In this document: positions 1 through 7,216 of the stretch, piece after piece | How positions within the stretch are numbered: the first letter of the stretch is position 1 | Layout of the letters: every line of letters starts with the position of its first letter | Source of the DNA: UBA5314 sp035560815 | Lineage (GTDB): Bacteria; Bacillota; Syntrophomonadia; Syntrophomonadales; Syntrophomonadaceae | Assembly (NCBI GenBank): GCA_035560815.1 | Contig: DATMYR010000054.1 | Span: 1-12,022 of the forward strand | Direction: 5' to 3' | DNA: 12,022 nt | Program-made: the position numbers and the translations under genes | Notes under the pieces: generated by a model | Databases searched by the model: none | Seen by the model: only the letters and a program-made list of their open reading frames with translations | What the model was told of the DNA's origin: nothing

Positions 1-246
1 CTGTATGTATCCCACATTCCGGCTATCGTAGACGCAGCCGCTAAGAGCGTGGTTACTGCCCAAATGACACCTGATGCTGCCGCAGCTGCTGTTGCCACTT
101 TCAAATCTGCTGTGACCGGTGAATTCACCTGGAGCATCTTCCTAATCAAAAACCTGATCCCTGTCACCCTGGGCAACATCGTGGGCGGCGCCATCTTCGT
201 GGCAGGTATATACTGGTACAGTTACCTCAAACCCCTCAAGAAATAA
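1..246 (+). CDS. focA: Formate/nitrite transporter (FocA/NirC family), C-terminal fragment
   Basis: The reading frame is open from the first base and stops at 244-246, so 81 C-terminal residues are visible; the start lies outside the window. The end carries the family's last transmembrane segment with the motif NLIPVTLGN followed by IVGGAIFVAGIYWYSYL, which is typical of FocA/FdhC/NirC pentameric channels. Before it lies an alanine-rich stretch, the loop leading into the final helix. Such channels conduct formate (or nitrite/hydrosulfide in other members) across the cytoplasmic membrane. A strong terminator follows at 291-323, so this gene closes the upstream transcription unit. Formate as substrate is inferred from the FDH neighbours; the visible part cannot separate FocA from NirC. 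A second family member begins at 11744. Confidence 0.9.
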   Translation: MYVSHIPAIVDAAAKSVVTAQMTPDAAAAAVATFKSAVTGEFTWSIFLIKNLIPVTLGNIVGGAIFVAGIYWYSYLKPLKK

Positions 247-290
247 ACTTTTCAGAGGCAGTGCCTTTGAATTATGATCTCCTTACCATC

Positions 291-323
291 GAGGGGGGCG
301 TACTGCCCCCCTCCTCTCCTTTT
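291..323 (+). terminator. Rho-independent terminator after the upstream focA
   Basis: GAGGGGGGC (291-299) pairs perfectly with GCCCCCCTC (305-313) around the loop GTACT. A pyrimidine-rich run with TTTTATT follows. It lies 45 bases past the focA stop and should end that transcript. Confidence 0.8.
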
Positions 324-352
324 ATTCAGCTGTTCAGTTGTCAACGCGACAA

Positions 353-380
353 AAGGGGACGGTTCTCCGTCCCCTTCTTT
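353..380 (+). repeat. GC-rich palindrome (terminator or REP-like element)
   Basis: AAGGGGACGG (353-362) pairs over all 10 bp with CCGTCCCCTT (367-376) around TTCT, followed by CTTTA. It could be a second terminator in tandem with the one at 291. Hairpins of the form GGGGACGGTTCTCCGTCCCC also resemble the dispersed palindromes seen in many Clostridia genomes alongside REP-associated (RAYT/IS200-like) transposases. Only one copy is in this window, so dispersal cannot be judged here. Confidence 0.6.
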
Positions 381-531
381 ACACCGAGCAGTTTGCCATA
401 TTTTTCATTCCATAAACGTATTATTTTTAGGAATAGTTCAGAAAAGTATGCAGGGATTCGAGAAATGATTTAGAATATATTCATAAGTAATAATGAGTGA
501 AATATGTCGAAAAATGAATACAAGTTTTCAT

Positions 532-637
532 GCTTGACTCTCTAGCTACGTCACCTAAAGCCTATGGCCATGGCGATTTAGCCGCGTTAAATCTGGAAAC
601 GGATTTTTCTCCCTTGCTTGGAAAAGAGTAAATGGTC
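532..637 (+). ncRNA. Moco/Tuco-family riboswitch aptamer, copy A (leader of operon 1)
   Basis: The element begins GCTTGACTCT and ends with CTCCC, TTGCTTGG and AAAAGAGT. ACTCT (537-541) can pair with AGAGT (625-629) to close it. Inside are CTAAA/TTTAG flanking a small hairpin and a stem-loop AAATCTG-GAAA-CGGATTT (590-607) with a GAAA tetraloop; CCTAAAG and TATGG may be receptor-like. The start (ACTCTNTAGC) and end (CTCCC, GCTTGGAAA, then AGAGT) resemble the E. coli moaA leader, the type Moco riboswitch, as I recall its sequence. It precedes a molybdopterin enzyme operon and has a near-identical second copy before the other FDH operon. The middle is shorter than in the E. coli RNA, as expected for variants lacking P3 that were proposed to sense tungsten cofactor. 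Identification is by eye; a covariance-model search would decide. Confidence 0.75.
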
Positions 638-718
638 TACATGGTAAACTGTCTTACTAAAATTCCCTTTTGATGGGTTTTATTGGTATGTTCAGGGATT
701 CGTGATTATCAGCCATTT

Positions 719-731
719 AAGCAAGGGGGGG
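719..731 (+). promoter_or_regulatory. Pivot strand of riboswitch A
   Basis: AAGCAAGGG (719-727) is a perfect 9-bp complement of CCCTTGCTT (611-619), the 3' conserved strand of the aptamer. The overlapping G run (725-731) can pair with CTCCTCC (771-777), the 5' arm of the downstream terminator, using two G-U wobbles. The two pairings cannot both form. Between pivot and terminator, GCCTGA (734-739) pairs with TCAGGC (748-753), a hairpin not found in copy B. Confidence 0.55.
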
Positions 732-770
732 TTGCCTGAGTACTCATTCAGGCACTGGATCATGAAAGAA

Positions 771-800
771 CTCCTCCTATTTATATAGGAGGTTTTTTTT
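771..800 (+). terminator. Riboswitch A intrinsic terminator
   Basis: CCTCCTAT (773-780) pairs with ATAGGAGG (785-792) around TTAT, followed directly by eight T residues (793-800). It lies about 200 bases upstream of the first gene, so it can only act as an attenuator of operon 1. The same element recurs at 7036-7070 behind copy B. Confidence 0.85.
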
Positions 801-998
801 GTCTTATTAACCTGGGTTTTAAGGGTGGAAAGTAATTAGAGCGCTTAAAGCGAGGAAGGAGGTAGTGGCAGCATCCCATCACCTGACGCCCTTACTTATA
901 TCCTATGTTAGCAGCAAGGGAGTTAGGAGAGGTTTTTAACAGTTGCCTGGCATTCTGATTAGTTCTCCATCACAATCTAACCGAACGGGGGGAAAAAT

Positions 999-3900
999 AT
1001 GAACGACAAGATTACCCGCCGCCAATTTCTAAAAGGGGGCGGGGCTGCGGTTGCAACCATTGGTCTAACCACGACCCTCGGATTTGACTTCACGGCAACC
1101 GCTGCAGCAGTGAAGGAACTGCGCATTAAGAACGTAACCCCGACACCAACAGTCTGTCCTTATTGCGCATCCGGCTGCGGCCTGGTGGTATATTCAGAGA
1201 AAAAGCCAGACGGCAAATTTAACAAACTACTCAGCGTAGTTGGGGATCCAGATAATCCAATAAATGAAGGATGTGCCTGCCCAAAAGGCGCTGCTATGTT
1301 CAACCTGCGGGAGATTTATGATCCCAAGACGGGTGAACAGATGATTAATCCAAAGAGAGTACCCAAACCGATGTACCGGGCTGCCGGTTCGTCCAAGTGG
1401 GAAGAAAAAGATTGGGATTGGATGTTAAACGAGATTGCCAAGCGGGTCAAGGAAACCCGTGACAAGAGCTTTATCCATACGGAAAAGCTGCCCGACGGTA
1501 CCGATGTTATCGTCAATCGCACCGAGAAGATCGCTTCCATCGGCGGTTCTGGTCTGGATAATGAAGAAGCCTATTTACTGGCCAAGATGATGCGCTCCCT
1601 GGGTGTGGTGTACCTTGAAACCCAGGCCCGTATCTGACACGCCTCAACGGTGACAGGTTTGTCACCAGCATTCGGTCGTGGCGTCATGACCAACCATATG
1701 ATCGACTTAAAGAACACCAATTGCGCTTTGATTATGGGCAGCAACATGGCCGAAAATCATCCCATCGGGATGAAATGGCTGCTAAAAGCGCGTCAGGATC
1801 CCAAACGTCAGGCCAAGATTATCCATGTGGATCCTCGCTTTACGCGGACTTCAGCGGTTGCCGACATTTATTGCCCGATCCGCTCCGGCACGGACATTGC
1901 CTTCTTAGGTGGCATGATCAAGTATATTCTGGATAAAGAGCTTTATCATAAGGACTATATTATCAATTACACCAATGCAGCCTTTATTGTCAGAGATGAC
2001 TATGCTTTTCAAGATGGTCTTTTCTCTGGTTATGATGAGAAGAATCGCAAATACGATTCAACCACCTGGAACTACCAGTTTGACGAAAGCGGGAAGATCA
2101 AGGCGGATGAAAGCCTGCAGAACCCACGTTGTGTGTTCCAGCTCATGAAGCAGCACTATTCCCGCTACGATATTGATACCGTATGCAAAATTACCGGCTC
2201 ACCCAAGGATAAATACCAGCAGGTATTGCAGGTCTACTGTGCTACCGGCGCCCAGGACAAGACTGGCTGCATCAATTATGCCATGGGCATCACCCAGCAT
2301 ACTGTTGGCAGTCAGAATATCAAGGCCTTTGCCATGGTTCAATTGCTCTTGGGCAATATCGGTAGACCAGGCGGCGGAGTCAACGCACTGCGTGGTGAAA
2401 ACAACGTACAGGGCGCTTCGGACATGGCGCTGTTGTTCCAATATATGCCTGGCTACATTGATGCTCCTACCAACAGTGTCGATTACAAGGATCTTATAGG
2501 CTATATTCATAAAGCCACACCTGGCGCGTCCAAGCTGCCCTTTACCAACCTGGCAGAATTCCGGGAATTAGTAAAGGCAGGAATCCCTTACTCGGGATGG
2601 AAGGTCAATGTCTCCAAATGGATCATAAGCAATTTAAAAGCCTGGTGGGGCGATGCAGCCACTCCGGAGAACGACTTTGCCTATCATTATCTCCCCAAGC
2701 GCAGCGATCCGAAGAATTACTCTCACATCGCATTGTTTGAAGCCATGTACAAGGGTGAAATCGATGGCCTCTTCGTCAATGGCTCAAACCCGGTGGTGGG
2801 CGGCCCCAATGCCAACAAGGAACAAACCGCTCTGACCAAGTTAAAATGGATGGTTTCTCTGGATCTATGGCTGAATGAAACCGCTGAATTCTGGAGTTTC
2901 GAGGCCTGGGAAAGAGCAGTGAAGAACGATAAAGTTCAGGCACTTCAACCCAAGGACATTCAGACCGAAGTATTCTTCCTCCCGGCTGCCGCCGTCTATG
3001 AAAAGGAAGGCACTGCAGCCCAGACCGGACGCTGGGTACAGTACCGCTGGAAAGGTGCGGACCCCGTGGGAGAATCCAAAGCCGACCTGTGGATTATCAA
3101 TGAAATTACCAAAAGGGTGAAGAAACTTTACGCAGGCAGCACGCGTCCTGAAGATGAGCCCATTACCAAACTGGTCTGGGATTATGACAATCCCAAGGAT
3201 CCAGAAGAACCCGATATAATGAAAATCGCCAAAGAGTTATGCGGTTATACCATTGCTGATGGCAAACCGGTGGAAGGATTCGCCAAACTTATGGACGATG
3301 GCACCACCGCCTGCGGCTGCTGGGTATACTGCGGTGCCTCAACACTGGTAGACGGTAAGTTCGTATATAAACCGCAGCTGCGCAAAAAGGATGATCCCAG
3401 CGGTCTGGGAATATTCCCCAGTTGGGCCTGGGCCTGGCCGATGAACCGCCGCATTGTGTACAACCGCTGTTCGGTGCAGCCCGATGGCGTTACCCCCTGG
3501 CCGGGTGATGACGACCGCCGCCTGGTCTGGTGGGATCCTGCCAAACCGGCCGATGCTACCAAGCCCGATGTCCTGGGTACCTGGGCCGGGGTGGATGTTC
3601 CTGACTTTATAAAGACCAACGGTCCCAGCAGCCCGGCTTTCAAAGATCCCTATATAATGAATCCGATTGGTAAAGGATGCCTCTTTGGCCAAACAACCTC
3701 TTACAAAGACGGCCCCTTCCCAGAACACTATGAGCCCTGGGAAAGCCCCCAAGGGCCTATTTTAAACAAGGTAGTAGTCAACCCGGCAGCCAAGATCTGG
3801 GAACCCGACAAGCAAGGCAAAATGGATAAATATCCCATTGTCGCCACCACGTACCGGGTTACCGAGCACTGGCAGACCGGAGCCCTGACCCGCAACCTGC

Positions 3901-4220
3901 CCTGGCTGGCCGAGCTGGTACCCAATATGTTCGTAGAGCTCAGCGAAGAACTGGCGAAGGAAAAGGGTATTGAAAACGGCGGCAAAATTATTGTTTCCAC
4001 CACGCGAGGCGATATTGAGGCTTTGGCCTGTGTCACCAAGCGTCTCAAGCCCTTTAACATTGATGGCAAGACCGTTCATGAAATCGGCATGCTCTGGCAG
4101 TTCGGTTTCAAGGGCTATGCCACTGGTGATTCGGCCAATCGCCTGACGCCGCACATCGGTGACGCCAATTCCATGACTCCCGAATATAAAGCATGGCTAT
4201 GCGACATAAGGAGGGCGTAA
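999..4220 (+). CDS. fdnG: Formate dehydrogenase alpha subunit, Tat-exported selenoprotein (FdnG type)
   Basis: This is the catalytic subunit for formate/CO2 interconversion at a bis-MGD Mo or W centre. The frame is interrupted only by a TGA at 1635-1637, which reads as selenocysteine 213 in ARI-U-HAS, followed by TVTGLSPAFGRG as in FdnG-type enzymes. With readthrough the protein is 1,073 residues, close to the roughly 1,015 of E. coli FdnG. Residues 1-35 form a twin-arginine signal (RRQFLK at 7-12, then a hydrophobic stretch), placing it outside the membrane. The [4Fe-4S] ligands are C53, C56, C60 and C94. Sec213-His214 and Arg465 (in NALRGENNVQG) match the family's active site. The molybdopterin dinucleotide-binding domain is C-terminal (about 920-1073). 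The start follows GGGGGGA with 6-base spacing. The beta gene begins 2 bases past the stop. Mo versus W cannot be told from the protein. Confidence 0.95.
1635..1680 (+). promoter_or_regulatory. Bacterial SECIS element directing Sec213
   Basis: Eleven bases after the TGA, GGTGACA (1649-1655) pairs with TGTCACC (1660-1666) around GGTT. Read with one pair fewer, the loop is AGGTTT, close to the AGGUCU loop of E. coli fdhF. The loop GGT begins at the 19th base after the UGA, the same spacing as I recall for E. coli fdhF. SelB binding here would recruit Sec-tRNA. Confidence 0.85.
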
Positions 4221-4222
4221 GG

Positions 4223-5032
4223 ATGTCGAATATGACAAATTTGTATGACTCCAGCAAATGTACGGCCTGTCGCGGATGCCAGGTGGCCTGTAAGAACTGG
4301 AACCAGCTCCCGGCCGTTATCGAGCCCTTCAAGGGCAGCTATCAGACTAAAGAAACCACCGATGGTGACACCTATACCATCGTAAAAATGAATGAGTACG
4401 AAGATCCGGTGGCTGGCATTCAATGGAAGTTTGCCAAGTTCCAGTGCATGCATTGCCTGGATCCGGCCTGCATGAAGGTCTGCCCGAGGGGCGCCTATTC
4501 CAAAACCGAGACCGGGGCTACTAACCACGACCCGGACAAGTGCATCGGCTGCCAGTATTGCTCCTACGCATGTCCTTTTGAAGTGCCGAAGTACCGCAAA
4601 CGTGAAGACAAGGTAGCCAAGTGCACCCTGTGTTCGGACCGTACTGCAGCCGGTCTCAAACCGGCCTGTGTTACCACCTGCGCACCCGGTGCCCTGACCT
4701 ATGGAAACCGGGATGAACTCCTGGCCCAGGCCCGGGAGAGGGTCAAATATTTGCAGGCCAACGGCTATCCGAAAGCCACCGTTTACGGGGCCACGGAACT
4801 TGGCGGGCTCAATAAGCTGTATATCTTAACTGATACACCAGATAAGTTTGGCCTGCCGGTCGACCCCAAGGCCTTTACTTCTGTCAACGTCTGGCAGAAC
4901 TGGGTGCAGCCTTATTTTGGCTGGCTGATTCCCCTGGCTCTGGCCGGATCAGCAGTCAGCTTTGTTACCACCAGAATACTGGCCAATAAGAATGGTGAGC
5001 ACAGCGAGCATGGAGAAGGGGGGCATGAATAA
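4223..5032 (+). CDS. fdnH: Formate dehydrogenase beta subunit, four-cluster iron-sulfur protein (FdnH type)
   Basis: This 269-residue protein relays electrons from the alpha subunit to the membrane cytochrome b. Four cysteine groups for [4Fe-4S] clusters are visible: CTACRGCQVAC (13-23), CMHCLDPACMKVCP, CIGCQYCSYACP and CTLCSDRTAAGLKPACVTTC. One hydrophobic helix near the C-terminus (about 227-255, around YFGWLIPLALAGSAVSF) anchors it, and the tail is rich in His and Glu. It has no signal peptide, as expected for a subunit exported by hitch-hiking with the Tat-bearing alpha subunit. I chose ATG 4223 because AAGGAGG (4208-4214) sits 8 bases upstream; the in-frame ATG at 4193 lies inside the alpha gene without such a site. 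Its stop overlaps the next start (TAATG). Confidence 0.93.
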   Translation: MSNMTNLYDSSKCTACRGCQVACKNWNQLPAVIEPFKGSYQTKETTDGDTYTIVKMNEYEDPVAGIQWKFAKFQCMHCLDPACMKVCPRGAYSKTETGATNHDPDKCIGCQYCSYACPFEVPKYRKREDKVAKCTLCSDRTAAGLKPACVTTCAPGALTYGNRDELLAQARERVKYLQANGYPKATVYGATELGGLNKLYILTDTPDKFGLPVDPKAFTSVNVWQNWVQPYFGWLIPLALAGSAVSFVTTRILANKNGEHSEHGEGGHE

Positions 5033-5718
5033 TGTCTTTGATTCCCGAATATAAACCTGATGTTCCAAGAGTAGAAAGATTCAACGGCCTCGCCCGCTTC
5101 TCCCACTGGGGACATACGGTGACTTTCCTACTTTGTTTGTTCACCGGTCTCATCCTATTCCTGGACAGTGTAGGCTGGCTGGCAGCTATTTTCGGTGGTT
5201 ACACCGGAGCCGCCTGGGTGCACCGCATCTCGGCTGTAGGTCTGACCATTGTCCTTGTTGTTGGAACACTTCTAGGTTTTAAAGGTGTAATTGCCTGGAT
5301 TAAAGATTTGTTCCGTTTCGGTATCAATGATATCAAATTTCTCATGATCTTCCCGTTGGAATTTATGGGCTTCCCTGTGAAGGTTCCTCCACAGACCCGG
5401 TTCAACGGCGGTGAGAAAATGAATTCTGTGGTGACTCCCACGGCGGTTATTTTCCTGGTCCTCAGCGGTTATATCATGTGGTTCCCCTCTTTCTTTCCCG
5501 CTGGACTGGTGAGAATTGCCTATCCCATCCATGACATTTCCATGGTTCTTGCCACATGCATGGTGTGTATGCACGGCTACCTGGGATCGTTCCATCCCGG
5601 ATCCGGAGAGTCCTTCTGGGGCATGTGGAAAGGTACCGTAAGAGCCGACTGGGCCAAACATCATCACGCCATTTGGTATGAAGAAACCTTTGGGGAAAAA
5701 GCTAAGAAGGCTGAGTAG
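5032..5718 (+). CDS. fdnI: Formate dehydrogenase gamma subunit, cytochrome b (FdnI type)
   Basis: This 228-residue membrane protein carries two b hemes and connects the extracytoplasmic FDH to the quinone pool. It has four hydrophobic segments (about 28-46, 65-83, 135-152 and 168-186). Histidines sit where the family's heme ligands are: H25 (RFSHWGH), H64 (WVHRISAVG), H167 (HDISM) and H181 (CMHGYLG). The H25-H64 gap of 39 and H167-H181 gap of 14 match E. coli FdnI as I know it. FNGGEKMN (124-131) resembles the conserved N-G-x-K segment near the quinone site. It overlaps the beta gene by one base, so translation is probably coupled. In a syntroph, running in reverse (menaquinol to CO2) is plausible but needs an energy input. 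Confidence 0.92.
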   Translation: MSLIPEYKPDVPRVERFNGLARFSHWGHTVTFLLCLFTGLILFLDSVGWLAAIFGGYTGAAWVHRISAVGLTIVLVVGTLLGFKGVIAWIKDLFRFGINDIKFLMIFPLEFMGFPVKVPPQTRFNGGEKMNSVVTPTAVIFLVLSGYIMWFPSFFPAGLVRIAYPIHDISMVLATCMVCMHGYLGSFHPGSGESFWGMWKGTVRADWAKHHHAIWYEETFGEKAKKAE

Positions 5719-5729
5719 TTAGGCACATA

Positions 5730-5760
5730 GCAGGGGGGCGCCTTCTCCCCCCTGCATTTT
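5730..5760 (+). terminator. Rho-independent terminator after operon 1
   Basis: GCAGGGGGG (5730-5738) pairs with CCCCCCTGC (5747-5755) around CGCCTTCT, followed by ATTTTTA. It separates the structural FDH genes from fdhE, which therefore has its own promoter or relies on readthrough. Confidence 0.85.
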
Positions 5761-5821
5761 TACCAAAGATGTTACACGGGTATACTAGGTGCAAGTAGTA
5801 ATGCTTGCGGAGGTGAACGAT

Positions 5822-6646
5822 ATGACCAGGGAACTGCCGGTGGAACTGCCCGCAGGGTATGTAGAATTTTACATGGATCTAGAGAACTGGCAAAATCAAG
5901 AGGTTACCAGGTTGCGGAAATTTTTCAACCCTGAAAAGGTTGATTTATTGAAACGAATTCTGCAGCAAAAGAGACCTCTTCTGGAACAAGTGAAGGTGGA
6001 ATTTGATCCCCTCCTCATTCGGGAAAGCTACCACCGCTTTTTAGAATTTCTCACGGATAGGCGCCCTGATCTGGCCGACTCGTTAGGCTCCCTTATCACA
6101 AATCTTGAATCGCTGGATCTTACGCAACTGGTTACACCAGCCTGGGAGATCGACCAAGGATTTGCCGAAATGCAAGCTGAACAATTTGGGCTTAACCAGG
6201 ATCTGATGCTCTTCACTTCGGACTTTGCTCTACGGACCTTTTTACGGGTGATTTCTGAGTCCTACCGGAATGAACTGGTTGATGAACGCTTTTTCTGGGA
6301 GTTTCCCAATACTTGCCCGGTGTGTGGTTCCAAATCATACATCAGCCGGCTAAAATCCGATGATGGCCAGCGCTTCATGTTTTGCGACCGTTGTTTCTCC
6401 GAATGGAAAGTCCGTTATTTAGCCTGTGTCTACTGTGGGCATGACAAACCCGGGGATATAAATATTCTAAAGATCGATGATGATCCAAATTTCCGCATTT
6501 ATGTATGTGAAAGATGCAAGGGTTACTTGAAGACTTATGATGAACGAACTGCAGGAACTCCCACTGATCTTTTTATCGCTAATAAAGAGACCGTATACTT
6601 GGATATCCTAGCTCGTGACTACGGCTATTCAACTCATGATGATTAA
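5822..6646 (+). CDS. fdhE: Formate dehydrogenase accessory/maturation protein FdhE
   Basis: FdhE is a cytoplasmic rubredoxin-like protein needed for active respiratory FDH. In E. coli it interacts with the FDH catalytic subunits during maturation. The 274-residue product has a variable helical N-terminal half and the family's four C-x2-C pairs at C165/C168 (CPVCGS), C188/C191 (CDRC), C202/C205 (CVYCGHD) and C229/C232 (CERCKGYLK). I chose ATG 5822 because GGAGGTG (5809-5815) is 6 bases upstream; upstream in-frame starts at 5789 (GTG) and 5801 (ATG) lack a good site. It follows the terminator at 5730-5760, so it is a separate or readthrough-dependent unit. It probably serves the Tat-exported enzyme. 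I see no clear U-tract terminator after its stop. Confidence 0.92.
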   Translation: MTRELPVELPAGYVEFYMDLENWQNQEVTRLRKFFNPEKVDLLKRILQQKRPLLEQVKVEFDPLLIRESYHRFLEFLTDRRPDLADSLGSLITNLESLDLTQLVTPAWEIDQGFAEMQAEQFGLNQDLMLFTSDFALRTFLRVISESYRNELVDERFFWEFPNTCPVCGSKSYISRLKSDDGQRFMFCDRCFSEWKVRYLACVYCGHDKPGDINILKIDDDPNFRIYVCERCKGYLKTYDERTAGTPTDLFIANKETVYLDILARDYGYSTHDD

Positions 6647-6775
6647 AAAAGCAAGGTAATGCTTGGAAGGGGCCGACCATAACTTTGCATGATGAGAAAG
6701 GGACTCGCAATTCTATCTCGTATAGGTGATATGCGTGCGAAATTTTTAGAATTACAATTTAATAATGGTTTGTAA

Positions 6776-6882
6776 GCTTGACTCTATAGCTACTTTCTCC
6801 TAAAGCCCATAGCCACGGGGATTTAGCCGCGATAAATCCGGAAACGGATTTACCTCCCTTGCTTGGAAAAGAGTGACTGGCC
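6776..6882 (+). ncRNA. Moco/Tuco-family riboswitch aptamer, copy B (leader of operon 2)
   Basis: This copy matches copy A at about 92 of 107 aligned positions (counted by hand), although the spacers beyond the aptamers have diverged. ACTCT (6781-6785) pairs with AGAGT (6870-6874). The GAAA hairpin here is AAATCCG-GAAA-CGGATTT (6834-6851): the T-G pair of copy A has become C-G, so the helix is kept. GATTTAGCCGCG, the conserved CTCCC (6854-6858), GCTTGG and AAAAGAGT are retained. The substitutions cluster in the small central hairpin, where B has CCC facing GGG (6807-6821). It precedes another molybdopterin FDH operon, as expected for a cofactor-sensing leader. Confidence 0.75.
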
Positions 6883-6965
6883 TATATATGTAATTTGTAA
6901 CGTCCAATATCTCTCATGGAATGGGGAATATTGATGTGTGCATTTTGCGACACGAATAGCCGGTT

Positions 6966-6979
6966 CAAGCAAGGAGGAG
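6966..6979 (+). promoter_or_regulatory. Pivot strand of riboswitch B
   Basis: CAAGCAAGG (6966-6974) is a perfect complement of CCTTGCTTG (6857-6865) at the 3' side of the aptamer. AGGAGGAG (6972-6979) is a perfect 8-bp complement of CTCCTCCT (7036-7043), the 5' arm of the terminator. The two helices share 6972-6974 and so compete, which is the arrangement of an antiterminator switch. Confidence 0.6.
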
Positions 6980-7035
6980 TTTGCATAGAATAGCCACTTG
7001 AATCGTTGTCTTGAAAATTTCTGACAATGAACAGT

Positions 7036-7070
7036 CTCCTCCTATTGATATATAGGAGGCTTTTTGTTTT
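7036..7070 (+). terminator. Riboswitch B intrinsic terminator
   Basis: CCTCCTAT (7038-7045) pairs with ATAGGAGG (7052-7059), the same eight-base arms as in copy A. The loop is TGATAT, and CTTTTTGTTTT follows. It lies about 150 bases before the NuoE-like gene and should attenuate operon 2. Confidence 0.83.
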
Positions 7071-7216
7071 ACAGGGCTTGGTTCAGGGTATTCCTGGCGT
7101 GGAACTGGCCAAATTCAATATAACTAGAAGGGAGGCGCGATCTTCATCGCATAGTCTAACATCCTGCCCGATGGAGATGAGAGAACTCCAAGGAAGTAAG
7201 GAGGTGATTTGGTACA

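Larger units (their letters stand above)
247..998 (+). other. 752-base intergenic region: terminator, palindrome, riboswitch leader, long 5' UTR
   Basis: I see no credible gene here. In order it holds the focA terminator (291-323), a second palindrome (353-376), an AT-rich stretch at about 400-530 that should contain the operon 1 promoter, the Moco/Tuco-type riboswitch with its terminator (532-800), and about 200 bases of leader before the alpha-subunit start. I could not find a convincing -35/-10 pair in the AT-rich stretch. TAATAAT occurs at about 488-494, but no good -35 partner is visible. Confidence 0.7.
6647..7216 (+). other. 570-base intergenic region holding the second riboswitch leader
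   Basis: There is no credible gene. After the fdhE stop come about 130 bases without an obvious terminator. TTTAAT (6758-6763) could be a -10 box placed so that transcription would begin at the riboswitch, but no clear -35 is visible (confidence about 0.25). The aptamer (6776-6882), pivot strand (6966-6979) and terminator (7036-7070) follow. The last stretch, 7071-7216, is leader ending in the AAGGAGGTGATTT ribosome site of the NuoE-like gene. Confidence 0.65.

Noticed and set aside
261..473. Two short overlapping open frames between focA and the riboswitch
   Set aside because: They run through both terminator hairpins, lack ribosome sites, and their translations show no domain or normal composition.
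534..541. TTGACTC as a -35 promoter box
   Set aside because: The same bases recur in copy B as part of a conserved structured element and pair with AGAGT downstream; no -10 box follows at 17 bases.
532..800. T-box, cobalamin, TPP or c-di-GMP riboswitch
   Set aside because: The T-box antiterminator motif, the B12 box, the TPP CTGAGA core and the GEMM core were looked for and not seen; the sequence ends and gene context fit the Moco/Tuco class better.
865..939. Possible 24-codon leader peptide starting GTG after AAGGAGG
   Set aside because: The Shine-Dalgarno run ends only 2 bases before the GTG, which is too close for good initiation, and no matching peptide exists in leader B.
1635..1650. 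Nonsense mutation or pseudogene split of the alpha subunit
   Set aside because: The frame continues without shift, the TGA sits exactly at the Sec-His active-site position, and a SECIS hairpin follows at the proper distance. The same holds at 9986.
4193..4222. Upstream ATG for the beta subunit, adding ten residues
   Set aside because: It lies inside the alpha gene with no ribosome site, while AAGGAGG is ideally placed for ATG 4223.
5789..5821. Upstream GTG/ATG starts for fdhE
   Set aside because: GGAGGTG at 5809-5815 favours ATG 5822, and the extra residues do not resemble the family.
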